IMG/VR virus record: IMGVR_UViG_3300042691_001806
Span: 1 to 31,898 of that record
Direction: 5' to 3' (one strand)
Length of the DNA stretch: 31,898 bases
Source of the DNA: a virus
Shown: one piece after another, positions 15,217 to 22,926 of the stretch
Layout: every line of letters starts with the position of its first letter
Position numbering within the stretch: the first letter of the stretch is position 1
Position numbers and translations under genes: made by a program
Notes under the pieces: generated by a model
The model's input: only the letters and a program-made list of their open reading frames with translations
Told to the model about the DNA's origin: nothing
Databases searched by the model: none

Positions 15217-16236
15217 TCAGAAGTTGGAAGTGACAGTACCGCGCACGATACCAATGTTCTTGGTTTCGTACACCTTCGACCAGTTGCCGATGGTGGCAAG
15301 TTGCGCCTGTGTCGGGTTGGTGGTGCCGACGGTCCACTTAGCGCCGACCGGGTGGTAGCAGTAGTGCAGGTCGATCGACATGGCATCACTCTTGGCGAGG
15401 ATGTCACGGTCGGTTTCGGTCCGCAGTGCCAGCTGCTCACCGGAGGCGATAGCGCCTTGGGTGAAGAAGTACACCGGATAGTTGGTGCTGGTCGGGGCAA
15501 GGTCGTCGGAGACGATGACGCGCAGACCCATATAGGTCGGCACCACGACTTCACCGTAGGCGTTCTGGATGCTGCCAGCAATGACCGGGGCAATGCCGGT
15601 AGTGGCAACAGTGCCGCCGCCGCGGGCTTCGGTGTTGGTGACATAATCAATGGCCTTGCGCTCCACCAGGTCGTAGTAAACGGCTGAATGAAGCGCAACA
15701 GCAGCGAGCTTGTCGCCTTGATCACCCAGCAGGCTGCGGGCCTTGGCCACCTGACGGGGACCCAGTGCCGTCATGCCGCTGGTGTCGAAGCGCAGCGCCG
15801 AGAAGGCCGGGCTATCGGAGCCGGTGAGGCTGCCGAACACACCTTCAAGGCACTTGATCAGGTCCTTCTGCCGTTGGTTGGCGACATAATCTGCCACCTT
15901 GGCGCCGATGGCAGCCATAGGGTCAGCGCCAGCAGCAAGTGCCGCAAGGTCGCGTGATTCCCATGCCTTGCCGCGATGCACGATCACGCCGACTTGCTTG
16001 TCAGCGGTGATCTTGCCAGGCGTCAGGCTGGTGCTGTCGGTCAGCACCTCGAAGTCACCGGTCAGGTTGGCCTTCCAGAAAGGCACATTGACGTAATCAC
16101 CGCCTTCGGTGGCGTTCAGCTCCGCCATCGGCTGCACCACGCCGGATGCCAGGAAGGCATCGCGTTGAGTGGTGGCTTCGATGACGTACGGAGTGAAAAC
16201 CTCGGGGATGATCACATCAGAGCGAAGTGTCGCCAT
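15217..16236 (-). CDS. Major capsid protein, HK97-fold type (339 aa)
   Basis: The 339-aa length and order (after a scaffold-like gene, before decoration and connector genes) are those of a phage capsid protein. The N-terminus begins SDVIIPEVFTPYVIEATTQ and contains GDYVNVPFWKANLTGDFEVL. The middle has VGVIVHRGKAWESRDLAAL and VADYVANQRQKDLIKCLEG, and a helical 'spine' (RQVAKARSLLGDQGDKL) at about 175-190. The C-terminal part carries GLRVIVSDDLAP. This is the coat-protein group with no visible N-terminal cleavage domain, which fits a separate scaffold gene. The 77-nt leader before the start contains an 8-bp direct repeat (GCGCAGCC) and a GAGG ribosome site. Confidence 0.9.
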   Translation of the reverse strand: MATLRSDVIIPEVFTPYVIEATTQRDAFLASGVVQPMAELNATEGGDYVNVPFWKANLTGDFEVLTDSTSLTPGKITADKQVGVIVHRGKAWESRDLAALAAGADPMAAIGAKVADYVANQRQKDLIKCLEGVFGSLTGSDSPAFSALRFDTSGMTALGPRQVAKARSLLGDQGDKLAAVALHSAVYYDLVERKAIDYVTNTEARGGGTVATTGIAPVIAGSIQNAYGEVVVPTYMGLRVIVSDDLAPTSTNYPVYFFTQGAIASGEQLALRTETDRDILAKSDAMSIDLHYCYHPVGAKWTVGTTNPTQAQLATIGNWSKVYETKNIGIVRGTVTSNF

Positions 16237-16313
16237 GATGATTCCTCAGATAAAGAGATTGATGGTGGTGCGGGCGCAGCCCAGTATCACCAGCGCAGCC
16301 GGTTGTGATTATG

Positions 16314-16985
16314 TTAGCGACCCGCTGCAGCTTTGAGCCGATCGTACAAGTCACGATCGGTACGATAGAGCCTTGATTGTTCGGTCAGGTTGAATGATTC
16401 CGGCGCAAATGGATTCTTGATGCCGATCGTTGCGGTGGCGCTACCGCCAGCTGGTGCGCCGCCGCCTTGCGGTCGTGGTTGCTTCTGCATCCATGCCGGC
16501 AGGGTCTTGGCCCATTCGCTGACCGGTTTGCGCTCGTAGCCATCAACCACGACGACGGTGCCATCCGGGTCGCGTTCGATTGATTCTGGCTTCAGCTTGG
16601 TCTTCAGCACCAGATCAGGATCATGCACGATGTCGGCCAATGCCGTCACGGCTGGAGCGATGAGTTCAAGCTCCCGAACGCGGATTTCAAGGTCAGCAAT
16701 GCGCTGGTCCTTCTGCGCCGTCGCCTCACGGAACTGCTGCTCCAAAGCCTGCCGGGCTTCTTGGTATTTTCCTTGGGCTTCAAGTTCAGATTGCTCGGCG
16801 CGGCGCTTGAACTCAAGGAGCTCGTTGACATCGACACCATCCGGCAGCTTGGTTTTCTTTGCAGCGCGCAGTTCAGCGATCAGCTCTTGATTCTTGCGCT
16901 CCAATGCCTCGACACTGCGTTGCAGTGCTTCGGTATTGTCACCCCCGGTAGCCGCAGGCTCCTGGGTGTTGAGTTCATCGGACAT
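16314..16985 (-). CDS. Scaffolding-like protein (223 aa)
   Basis: This is an acidic, mostly helical protein. Residues 18-115 form a long predicted coiled coil (ALQRSVEALERKNQELIAEL, FKRRAEQSELEAQGKYQEA, RIADLEIRVRELEL). A Gly/Pro/Ala-rich linker follows near 175-195, and a short helical tail ends LYDRLKAAAGR, which resembles the capsid-binding end of other scaffolds. It lies immediately upstream of the major capsid gene. No protease is visible nearby, so the scaffold may leave or stay without processing. The call rests on composition and position. Confidence 0.8.
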   Translation of the reverse strand: MSDELNTQEPAATGGDNTEALQRSVEALERKNQELIAELRAAKKTKLPDGVDVNELLEFKRRAEQSELEAQGKYQEARQALEQQFREATAQKDQRIADLEIRVRELELIAPAVTALADIVHDPDLVLKTKLKPESIERDPDGTVVVVDGYERKPVSEWAKTLPAWMQKQPRPQGGGAPAGGSATATIGIKNPFAPESFNLTEQSRLYRTDRDLYDRLKAAAGR

Positions 16986-17031
16986 TGATAACCCGCAGGG
17001 TCAGTTACTGTTGCAGTGTATCGGAGCAGGC

Positions 17032-17277
17032 ATGGAGATCATCAAGCAGAACCCAGACGGGCTTGGATCACGCGATCTACGGCATGTACTGTCGAACGTA
17101 ATCGACATCGACGAAGATGGCAATGAAGTGCTGACTTTTGCTGCTGTCGGCAACCTGCATCTGTCAAGAGTGGTCGCCATCGCCCGTGATGAGGATGGCG
17201 ACCTGCTGCTGATCACCGACCACGCGCAGGCGGTGATGGAACAACTCGGCAGCTGGGATGATTTCGTGGCAGATTGA
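17032..17277 (+). CDS. Small acidic protein of unknown function, encoded against the late operon (81 aa)
   Basis: ATG 17032 is chosen because GGAG lies five bases upstream; the longer frame from 16894 would run antisense through the scaffold start. The 81-aa product is acidic (NVIDIDEDGNEVL, AIARDEDGDLLLITD, ending GSWDDFVAD) with alternating strands and a final helix. The TGA at 17275-17277 directly abuts the stop of the minus-strand gene at 17278. Its start is 47 bases from the divergent scaffold start. It is the only plausible plus-strand gene left of 27838 and fills an otherwise empty 292-bp gap. No family is recognised. The start-site spacing and codon-level sense suggest it is real. Confidence 0.62.
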   Translation: MEIIKQNPDGLGSRDLRHVLSNVIDIDEDGNEVLTFAAVGNLHLSRVVAIARDEDGDLLLITDHAQAVMEQLGSWDDFVAD

Positions 17278-17634
17278 TCAGGCCTTACGGCGACGACCGG
17301 TGCTGCGCTTGGATTCCATCCGCCGCACCTTGGCTTGTGCAGATTGATAAGCCTTGACGTTGGCGCGGATGTTCTTGGCGCCGGCATCTGTGCGCTTGCC
17401 AAGGCCTCGTGCGCTGGTGCGACCACCGGCCAGCATCTTGGCTTCACGGGCCTTGCTGGTGGCAGCCTTGTAAGCAGCCTTAGCCCTACGACCTGCCGCT
17501 ACTTGATTCTTCATGCCAGCGGCTTTCTTCTTCCCGCCGCCGCCAGACTTCTTCCCGCCTCCACCTTTCTTTCCGCCTCCACCTCCACCGCCGGAGAACC
17601 GACCGCGTGAGTCCCTGGAGTAGGTCCGTGCCAT
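17278..17634 (-). CDS. Highly basic Gly/Lys-rich protein (118 aa)
   Basis: The N-terminus reads ARTYSRDSRGRFSGGGG, followed by a low-complexity run of Gly and Lys to about residue 40. The rest is a basic Ala-rich helical region (AAGRRAKAAYKAATSKAREA, then NVKAYQSAQAKVRRM) ending in STGRRRKA. The make-up is like histone H1 tails. The RDSxGRF phrase is shared with the 147-aa protein two genes upstream. The function is unknown. A role in binding DNA or packing it inside the head, or as an internal head protein, is an inference from charge and from its place next to the scaffold. Confidence 0.75.
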   Translation of the reverse strand: MARTYSRDSRGRFSGGGGGGGKKGGGGKKSGGGGKKKAAGMKNQVAAGRRAKAAYKAATSKAREAKMLAGGRTSARGLGKRTDAGAKNIRANVKAYQSAQAKVRRMESKRSTGRRRKA

Positions 17635-17665
17635 GGTGACTACCGTAACTGAACTAAGTCTAGTC

Positions 17666-17941
17666 TCACCACTTTGTGCGATCTGCCCAATATGCAGCCG
17701 ACATCTTGCCTTTGGCTATGTTGGCGGCATGGCGCGCCTTGAATGATGCCCGTCTGGTTTTGGCTGCTGCCGATTCTCCTGTTCGCGCTGGTGAGCCTGA
17801 TACGCCCTGCTGACCGAACCTGATCAGCTTGATGGTATCGCCTTCCTTGGCGAGTACCGCATGAGACTTCTTCGGGTGTGATGGTGTCCGCTTCGGCTTG
17901 TTGTAGCCGTCGAACTGTTCGCCGCGGTAGGTGATGCTCAT
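17666..17941 (-). CDS. Conserved basic phage protein of unknown function (91 aa)
   Basis: This is a compact 91-aa basic protein containing GYNKPKRTPSHPKKSHAVLA, then DTIKLIRFGQQGVSGSPAR, FKARHAANIAKGKMSAAYW and a final ADRTKW. I recognise this as a short protein seen in many unrelated tailed phages of aquatic bacteria, usually near head or packaging genes and uncharacterised; this is from memory and was not checked. The start ATG overlaps the upstream stop by ATGA. The strong conservation of the phrase suggests a fixed structural or nucleic-acid-binding role. Confidence 0.8.
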   Translation of the reverse strand: MSITYRGEQFDGYNKPKRTPSHPKKSHAVLAKEGDTIKLIRFGQQGVSGSPARTGESAAAKTRRASFKARHAANIAKGKMSAAYWADRTKW

Positions 17942-18381
17942 GATCCCTTCAACCGTCGTTGGCGAGTTGTGCGCGAAGGGTTGACTCGTGCTTTTGGTGC
18001 TGACTGTCCTATGGCTTGATTCACTTCACGGAAGTATCGCGCATCGGATTTAGCCAGCTCGCGCAATGTGCCCCGAAGTGCATCGCTGACACGTCGATTG
18101 GTAGTGCCGGCGCCAGCGGTCGAGGTGGGCCTTGTCGCTGCTGCGCCGCGCTTGACATTGCGCCTGATGATGCGCATCCCCGCGACATTGCCGCCGAGTG
18201 AATAAACTCGCTGCTGTTCAGCCTTGTAGAGCGCCCTTTGGCCGCGCTTCAAGGCTCTTGTCATGCTGCCGCCTTTTGGTGCAGGAGCTGGCGGCCTTGA
18301 TCGACGAATCACGCCGCCACTGCCGCCACTGCCGCCGGCAAACCGACCTTTAGAGTCTCGAACGAAATTACGAACGCCCAT
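17938..18381 (-). CDS. Basic protein with RDSKGRF N-terminus (147 aa)
   Basis: ATG 18381 is preferred to GTG 18384, because the ATG overlaps the previous stop by one base (TGATG). The product starts GVRNFVRDSKGRFAGGSGG, followed by basic helical segments (TRALKRGQRALYKAEQQRV, MRIIRRNVKRGAAATRP). It ends with an Arg-rich tail (RTTRQRRLKGS). It shares the short N-terminal signature RDS(K/R)GRF-x-GG with the 118-aa protein nearby but no further similarity. It probably acts in the head, perhaps with DNA, but this is inferred only from charge and position. Confidence 0.72.
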   Translation of the reverse strand: MGVRNFVRDSKGRFAGGSGGSGGVIRRSRPPAPAPKGGSMTRALKRGQRALYKAEQQRVYSLGGNVAGMRIIRRNVKRGAAATRPTSTAGAGTTNRRVSDALRGTLRELAKSDARYFREVNQAIGQSAPKARVNPSRTTRQRRLKGS

Positions 18382-18545
18382 CACTTCCTCTTGCGTGGCT
18401 TGGCGGCTTCAGATAGAGCAATGGCTATGGCCTGCTTCCGGCTTGTCACCTTGCCGCCCTTGCCGGGGCCTGGCTTGCCGGTGCGTAGTGTTCCCCGCTT
18501 GTACTCGCCCATCACCTTCCCTACCTTGTCCTTCTTCTTCGCCAT
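18381..18545 (-). CDS. DUF6496-like small basic protein (54 aa)
   Basis: This hand-read 54-codon frame begins MAKKKDKVGKVMGEYKRGTL and continues with GKVTSRKQAIAIALSEA and a Lys/Arg-rich tail KPRKRK. The pattern 'EYKrGtLrsG...kvtsRkQAIAIALSEA' is that of the short DUF6496 family found in many phages and bacteria. The function is unknown. The TGA shares one base with the ATG of the downstream 147-aa gene. It lies mostly inside the 3' part of a 99-aa frame. Because its protein sequence matches a family, this frame is the better supported of the two. A GTG at 18548 is an alternative start. Confidence 0.78.
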   Translation of the reverse strand: MAKKKDKVGKVMGEYKRGTLRTGKPGPGKGGKVTSRKQAIAIALSEAAKPRKRK

Positions 18546-18708
18546 CACCGATCGAGCAACCTTGCGTCAATGCTAAGCCGGAGCGGGTGTACCAAGCGCC
18601 AGAGCCGTCAGGTTGCTCGACATACCGGCACTCGACACCATCATGCACGATGAACTCAGACGCCTTGCGGCCATCGGCGTAGGTGTACTTAAGGTTCGGC
18701 AGGTCCAT
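18409..18708 (-). CDS. Hypothetical protein, 3' part overlapping the DUF6496-like gene (99 aa)
   Basis: The first 54 residues look like a real small protein (NLKYTYADGRKASEFIVHDG, VECRYVEQPDGSGAWYTRSG). ATG 18708 lies inside the end of the MuF gene by 20 bases. From about residue 55 on, the protein is a low-complexity Gly/Gln/Arg/Glu run (GDGEEEGQGREGDG) that overlaps the DUF6496-like gene in another frame. Either the gene truly overlaps by 137 bases, or a base is missing or extra near 18545 and the natural protein ends sooner. No family is recognised. The N-terminal half is well supported; the C-terminal half is doubtful. Confidence 0.55.
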   Translation of the reverse strand: MDLPNLKYTYADGRKASEFIVHDGVECRYVEQPDGSGAWYTRSGLALTQGCSIGDGEEEGQGREGDGRVQAGNTTHRQARPRQGRQGDKPEAGHSHCSI

Positions 18709-19906
18709 ATCGCTTGCGGAGCTGCGCCAAGGTTAGCTCTGAGCCATCATCACGCACCAGCTTGGCGATAGCGGTTTGCGGACCGTGCTGTTGAGATAAC
18801 CTGCGGAAGTATGCCGCCTTGCCGGTGCCGAGGATCTCGGCCTGCTCGGCCTGTGATTGCTTGGCCAGCCATTCGCCGTAGGTCGTGCCTGTTGGCACCA
18901 TGCCGCCTGCTGCTGCCCGCTTCCCTTCCGGTGGTGGTGGGAAGCCAAGGGCCTCGTAGTCGATCACCGGCACCGTCGTACTGCGGCAGTTGAAGTGCTG
19001 CGGTGGTTTCGGGCCGCGGCCATACTCAAACTCCCGTCCATCCAGCGCCCGGCAGATTGAGCTGGTGCGGCTGTCTAGCGTCGCGACGTAACGGTACTTC
19101 TTCGTAATGTCCTGGTTGGCCTCGTAGACCTGCTGACTGGCGGCATTAGCGACCTGGTTGATGCTGGTGCGCACCAGCGCCATGACCTGATTGTTGGCGA
19201 CAGCAGTGGATTGGCCGCCGCCAGCAATGATGCCCTTGATCGGTCGGGCTTCATTGAACTGCAGGTTGCCGATGAGTCTGCTGGCGATCGATGGCGTCGT
19301 CTCACCGCTCAACAGGCCATTGCGCACCACCTGCGAGAACTGCTCAGCCTGGCTGGTGGCGATGCCACGGAATGCCTTCTCGACTACCTCGCCATTGGGT
19401 AGCGTGATCGTCGCGCCACGGGCGGCAGTGAGGCTATAGGTGCCGGTGCCGGCTTGTGTCGCCAGCGCCTCTGGGCCATAGGCTGCCTTGAATAGGTCAT
19501 CGCTCAAGGTGACCACATTCAGCTGCGTCGGGTCAGTGGTGACGACCGATTGCGCAAACTGCGGGCTGATCTCAACGGTATTGACAGCACTCCTTGCGCC
19601 AGCTGGTAAGGCGCGGCGGAGCTGATCGGTGACGAACTCAGATTGCAGCTGGGCGATGCCTTGCAGCTCGATGGCGGTTACTTCCGTGCTGCTGCCAGCC
19701 CATGTGCCGAGGCTGTCGCGCAGCTGCGCCAGGATGCCGCGGAGCCGTGCGGCCTTTACCGGTGCTGCAAGCTCATCAATGGTGCGCAGCTGGTTGACCG
19801 CATCGATGATGATGTCGTTGTAGCTGTTGATGATGCGCCGCGCCACGCTATTGCTGTAGCGGTTCAGATCAATCGCATTGCGGTACAGGACCGCCGGGGT
19901 GCTCAT
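18689..19906 (-). CDS. Phage Mu F-like/SPP1 gp7-like head morphogenesis protein (405 aa)
   Basis: The N-terminal two thirds are helical (IINSYNDIIIDAVNQLRTID, LRGILAQLRDSLGTW). The MuF domain is at about residues 265-320: VATLDSRTSSICRALDGREF, then KPPQHFNCRSTTVPV, with conserved Arg, Cys, Asp, His and Cys in the family spacing. MuF proteins are minor head proteins tied to the portal and are thought to enter the procapsid and assist DNA ejection. The last 85 residues are helical and charged, and no toxin-like C-terminal domain is seen. ATGA overlap with the upstream gene. Confidence 0.9.
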   Translation of the reverse strand: MSTPAVLYRNAIDLNRYSNSVARRIINSYNDIIIDAVNQLRTIDELAAPVKAARLRGILAQLRDSLGTWAGSSTEVTAIELQGIAQLQSEFVTDQLRRALPAGARSAVNTVEISPQFAQSVVTTDPTQLNVVTLSDDLFKAAYGPEALATQAGTGTYSLTAARGATITLPNGEVVEKAFRGIATSQAEQFSQVVRNGLLSGETTPSIASRLIGNLQFNEARPIKGIIAGGGQSTAVANNQVMALVRTSINQVANAASQQVYEANQDITKKYRYVATLDSRTSSICRALDGREFEYGRGPKPPQHFNCRSTTVPVIDYEALGFPPPPEGKRAAAGGMVPTGTTYGEWLAKQSQAEQAEILGTGKAAYFRRLSQQHGPQTAIAKLVRDDGSELTLAQLRKRYGPAEP

Positions 19907-20226
19907 TGAAGGATGCCCAGATCCTCTGGGTTATATGTCGATCGGATGCTGACATTAGCGCCGTTCTGCATCGAATGGCTAACCAGCTCAGTGAATGCGG
20001 CGTAACCATCCTTGCCGTCTTCCATGATGATCTGTTCATCAACTTCCTTCGGCTTGCCGTCTTCGTACCAGCTGACGCGCACAATCGCCAGGATGTCATC
20101 CGGCAGGTTGCAGACGTGGTAGTCAAGCGTCTGCCGTCGTGGTTGCTTGGGTTCAATCATGATCATCAGATCGACGAGACGATCGGTCACCCAATCAAGC
20201 AGCCGGTATGTCAATGTCCTCACCAT
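19903..20226 (-). CDS. Hypothetical protein between portal and MuF gene (107 aa)
   Basis: ATG 20226 is chosen because a GGAGG sits six bases upstream; the longer frame from 20286 would add 20 residues inside the portal gene. The 107-aa protein has a helical start (LTYRLLDWVTDRLVDLMIMI), a strand-rich middle (DDILAIVRVSWYEDGKPKEV) and ends STYNPEDLGILQ. It overlaps the portal by 32 bases and the MuF gene by ATGA. No family is recognised. Its fixed place among head genes suggests a head-assembly accessory, but nothing in the sequence proves it. Confidence 0.7.
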   Translation of the reverse strand: MVRTLTYRLLDWVTDRLVDLMIMIEPKQPRRQTLDYHVCNLPDDILAIVRVSWYEDGKPKEVDEQIIMEDGKDGYAAFTELVSHSMQNGANVSIRSTYNPEDLGILQ

Positions 20227-21568
20227 CGTTGGCCTCCATTTCAGAATCGACGTCAAAGTCATCACTGAAGACCTCGCCATCAGCAAGTTCCTTCAGCAGG
20301 GTTTCCTTGCCGATCACCTGCGCGGTGTAGAGCTCCCGCAGCTCCTTGATGTCAGCAGGTTCCAGCCTGGCGCCAACGAAGTCGCGGTTGACCGTGCTAC
20401 TGCCAGCGGTGTTGCCTTGACCGAGGTATTGCGCATGGTATTGCAGGCAGTTGTCGATCATGTCCTGCACGTTCTGCGCGATGACCATCATCGTGCTATC
20501 ACCTTGACTGCGGTCGATGCGCTTCGCCTCGGCGGTTTCGGCTGACAGCTTCTGCCCTAGCACTGCCGACAGACCCAGCTCATTGATCTGCATGGCGATC
20601 CCTTCGAGCCGCTTGAATTGCGCCTCAAAGCTGCGACCTGCAGGCTCGATGTACTCGGCGCGGCCTTCGGCTGGAAAGGCGATCGCTTCACCGGGTCCGG
20701 CGGAGACCTCCTCGGCGCTGCTCGGGAAGCCGTAAAACGCCAGCATCGGCACGGCGCTGATGTGCAGCTGGTTGTCGAGGTCAGACTGCACCTGATACGC
20801 TTTCAGGTTGAGCTCGGCGATATCCTCCAGCGGAGGCCGTGACTCCATGAAGCCCAGCCGGTTGGCATAGGCGACGCTGAACGGGATCTCGCTGATGGTG
20901 GTGGTGCCTTCATCAACGACCTCAAAGTCGCCGGTGTCCTTCTTCTGATGCAGCTGGTACTGACCAGGCGTCAACACACGGATCTGATCGACTACCTTCT
21001 CGCCGTAGGTGCCATCAGGGATCGTGACGGTTTCAGCAAGGCGCAGCATGGTCAACTGCTGCTGGCCTTCCTTGGTCTCTGATCGCCAGCCGAGGATCTG
21101 CCGTGGTGTGTAGGTGCACCAGTACGGGCGACCGCCATCAGATGGTGCATCAACGAGCACACCGATGTGGCCATAACGGACCATCTTGCGCGTGGTCTCA
21201 TAAGTCCAGACATTCAGGTCATTGCCCTGCATGTCAACATCAAACAGCTGCTCGCGGATGGCATCGCTGGTGTCATTGAGCCGCACCGGCTTGCGGGTCA
21301 ACATGCCCGCCAGCATCCGCTCCAATCGCTGGTAGTACGGCGGGCAGACGCTACGGGCCAGACGGTTGTCGTAGCTTTCGTCCTGCTCGCGGGGCTCCTG
21401 CGGCAGGTAGCGGCGATGCTTGCGCCTCATGCCGTAGGTGCCCTGCATCAGATCCTCAATCAGGATCCAATGCGGCTCCATCGCATACCACGCTGCAGCC
21501 GCATCATTGACCGCCGTGACAGGCCGTTGCGATTGCGGACGGTCGTAGTAGTTGAAGCCGGTGTACAT
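20195..21568 (-). CDS. Portal protein, DUF4055-like (457 aa)
   Basis: It lies directly after the large terminase (two-base gap) and before the MuF gene, the usual portal slot. The sequence has the pattern of the DUF4055 portal group: AAAWYAMEPHWILIEDLMQG near residue 27, ESYDNRLARSVCPPYYQRL near 65-82, an aromatic wing region (SDGGRPYWCTYTPRQILGW), and a long C-terminal helical crown (LKRLEGIAMQINELGLSAV, QGDSTMMVIAQNVQDMI). The last 40 residues are acidic. Portals form the dodecameric DNA entry channel and bind the terminase. The length of 457 aa is normal. Confidence 0.88.
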   Translation of the reverse strand: MYTGFNYYDRPQSQRPVTAVNDAAAAWYAMEPHWILIEDLMQGTYGMRRKHRRYLPQEPREQDESYDNRLARSVCPPYYQRLERMLAGMLTRKPVRLNDTSDAIREQLFDVDMQGNDLNVWTYETTRKMVRYGHIGVLVDAPSDGGRPYWCTYTPRQILGWRSETKEGQQQLTMLRLAETVTIPDGTYGEKVVDQIRVLTPGQYQLHQKKDTGDFEVVDEGTTTISEIPFSVAYANRLGFMESRPPLEDIAELNLKAYQVQSDLDNQLHISAVPMLAFYGFPSSAEEVSAGPGEAIAFPAEGRAEYIEPAGRSFEAQFKRLEGIAMQINELGLSAVLGQKLSAETAEAKRIDRSQGDSTMMVIAQNVQDMIDNCLQYHAQYLGQGNTAGSSTVNRDFVGARLEPADIKELRELYTAQVIGKETLLKELADGEVFSDDFDVDSEMEANDGEDIDIPAA

Positions 21569-21570
21569 GG

Positions 21571-22926
21571 TCAGTACAAGCGAATACCAGTGCCGCGACC
21601 GGCGGAGGCATGAAGCGGGTTGAACTCACGCCATACCAGGTAGCCGAGTGCATCGTTCATGTGATCGAAGCCGGCATCCTTGTCAGGGTCTCCCTTGTCA
21701 GTGTAGGACTGCAGCTCCAAGCATTCGATCAGCCGCTGGCAGGACTGATGCACCTGCAGCCTGATCTCACCTTTGCCGTTCTCCAGCAATGCCTGCACTG
21801 CCGCGATGCGATCACGCACCGGTGGGTTGGCCTTGGGTGATTGGTTGCTGAAGCCATAGGACTCCAGGATCTGAATGTCGGTCTGGGTGGCGTTGGTGCT
21901 ACGGCTGCTGCCGCTGGCGTCTGGGTAGATGTAGACGCGATGGGTTGGGTACCGCCGGCGGATCTCCTGCGCCAATGCATCAGTGTCATGCGCACCGCTG
22001 ACCTCATCGACGACCGTCAGGCGCTTGGCATCACGGATCGCAATCACGGCAGACATCTTGCCGACGTTGAAGTCAATGCCGATCCGCAGCGGGTCATCGC
22101 TGATGTCCGGCAGATTGCTGAACACATGCTTGGCGCGATCGAACCTGTCATACACCTGCCCGGTGGTCAGGTTGACGAACTCACCATCGAGGTACGCTCG
22201 CAGCAGGCTCGGGTCGTAGTTGGCCTGCAGTCGCTCGATGAAGTCCGGCGGCAGATGTGGGTTGTCTGCCGTGCGCATTCGGATCAGCCGGCGATCAGTG
22301 CGGGCCTTGCTGTCATCACTGCCGAACGTCTTCCACATCCACCGGAAGCCTTCTGGTGTTGATGCAGCACCGAACTGCCGGATGTTGCCAGCCCGCAAGC
22401 GGCCAAGGATCTTAGGGAAGGCCTTGTCCGCAATGCTTGGCGTCACGGTGTCGATCTCATCCGCCAGTACCCACGCAAGGTTCAGACCGATGATGCGTGA
22501 CCAATTCTCGAAGCTGCGGCACAGGATCTTCGTGTCGCCGCCAGGGAGATGCAGGATGTATTCCGGCAGCGGTGATGCTCTGAACGTATGGGGGATGCCG
22601 TAATCGTCGAGAAAGTTATCGAAGTCTGTCTGCCAGATGTCACGAATCAGCGGGCCGGTGGGCTCCATCACAGCACCGATGAACCCTTGATTGGCTGCGG
22701 CCATCATCACGGCCTTAGCGCATAATGCCCGCGTCTTGCCGGCGCCATACCCTGCGCTGATGCCCAGAATCTCGGTGCTGACATCATCAACGAAGGCCAG
22801 CTGACCGGGATGCAGGTCAGCGCGGATGGTGGCCAGCTGCTGATCCAGGTCCAGCATCGTCCGGCCTTGCTGCTCAAGCTGCAGCGCCGCCAGGCGTGCC
22901 GCGATCGGATCAACTAGGCGAGGCAT
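21571..22926 (-). CDS. terL: Terminase large subunit (451 aa)
   Basis: The ATPase domain has Walker A GYGAGKT (residues 59-65), Walker B AWVLADEID with acidic pair D156/E157, and coupling motif ASTPEG (188-193). The nuclease domain (RNase H fold) shows GIDFNVGKMSAVIAI with D285, a second acidic site YIYPDASGS (D336) and a third DHMNDALGYL (D421 or D425). All residues expected for an active packaging motor and headful or cos cutter are present. It overlaps the small subunit by 17 bases. The sequence does not reveal the packaging type. Confidence 0.95.
   Translation of the reverse strand: MPRLVDPIAARLAALQLEQQGRTMLDLDQQLATIRADLHPGQLAFVDDVSTEILGISAGYGAGKTRALCAKAVMMAAANQGFIGAVMEPTGPLIRDIWQTDFDNFLDDYGIPHTFRASPLPEYILHLPGGDTKILCRSFENWSRIIGLNLAWVLADEIDTVTPSIADKAFPKILGRLRAGNIRQFGAASTPEGFRWMWKTFGSDDSKARTDRRLIRMRTADNPHLPPDFIERLQANYDPSLLRAYLDGEFVNLTTGQVYDRFDRAKHVFSNLPDISDDPLRIGIDFNVGKMSAVIAIRDAKRLTVVDEVSGAHDTDALAQEIRRRYPTHRVYIYPDASGSSRSTNATQTDIQILESYGFSNQSPKANPPVRDRIAAVQALLENGKGEIRLQVHQSCQRLIECLELQSYTDKGDPDKDAGFDHMNDALGYLVWREFNPLHASAGRGTGIRLY

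Noticed and set aside
16894-17031. N-terminal extension of the 81-aa plus-strand gene
   Set aside because: It would run antisense over the scaffold start; the ATG at 17032 has a ribosome site and a protein-like sequence, while the extension does not.
17001-17447. 148-aa minus-strand frame opposite the small plus-strand gene
   Set aside because: Low-complexity, Ser/Pro-rich shadow in another frame with no family pattern; overlaps the end of the Gly/Lys-rich gene in a different frame.
20679-20686. GCGATCGC (HIP1) as proof of a cyanobacterial host
   Set aside because: Only one exact copy was found, close to chance for a GC-rich 32-kb sequence.
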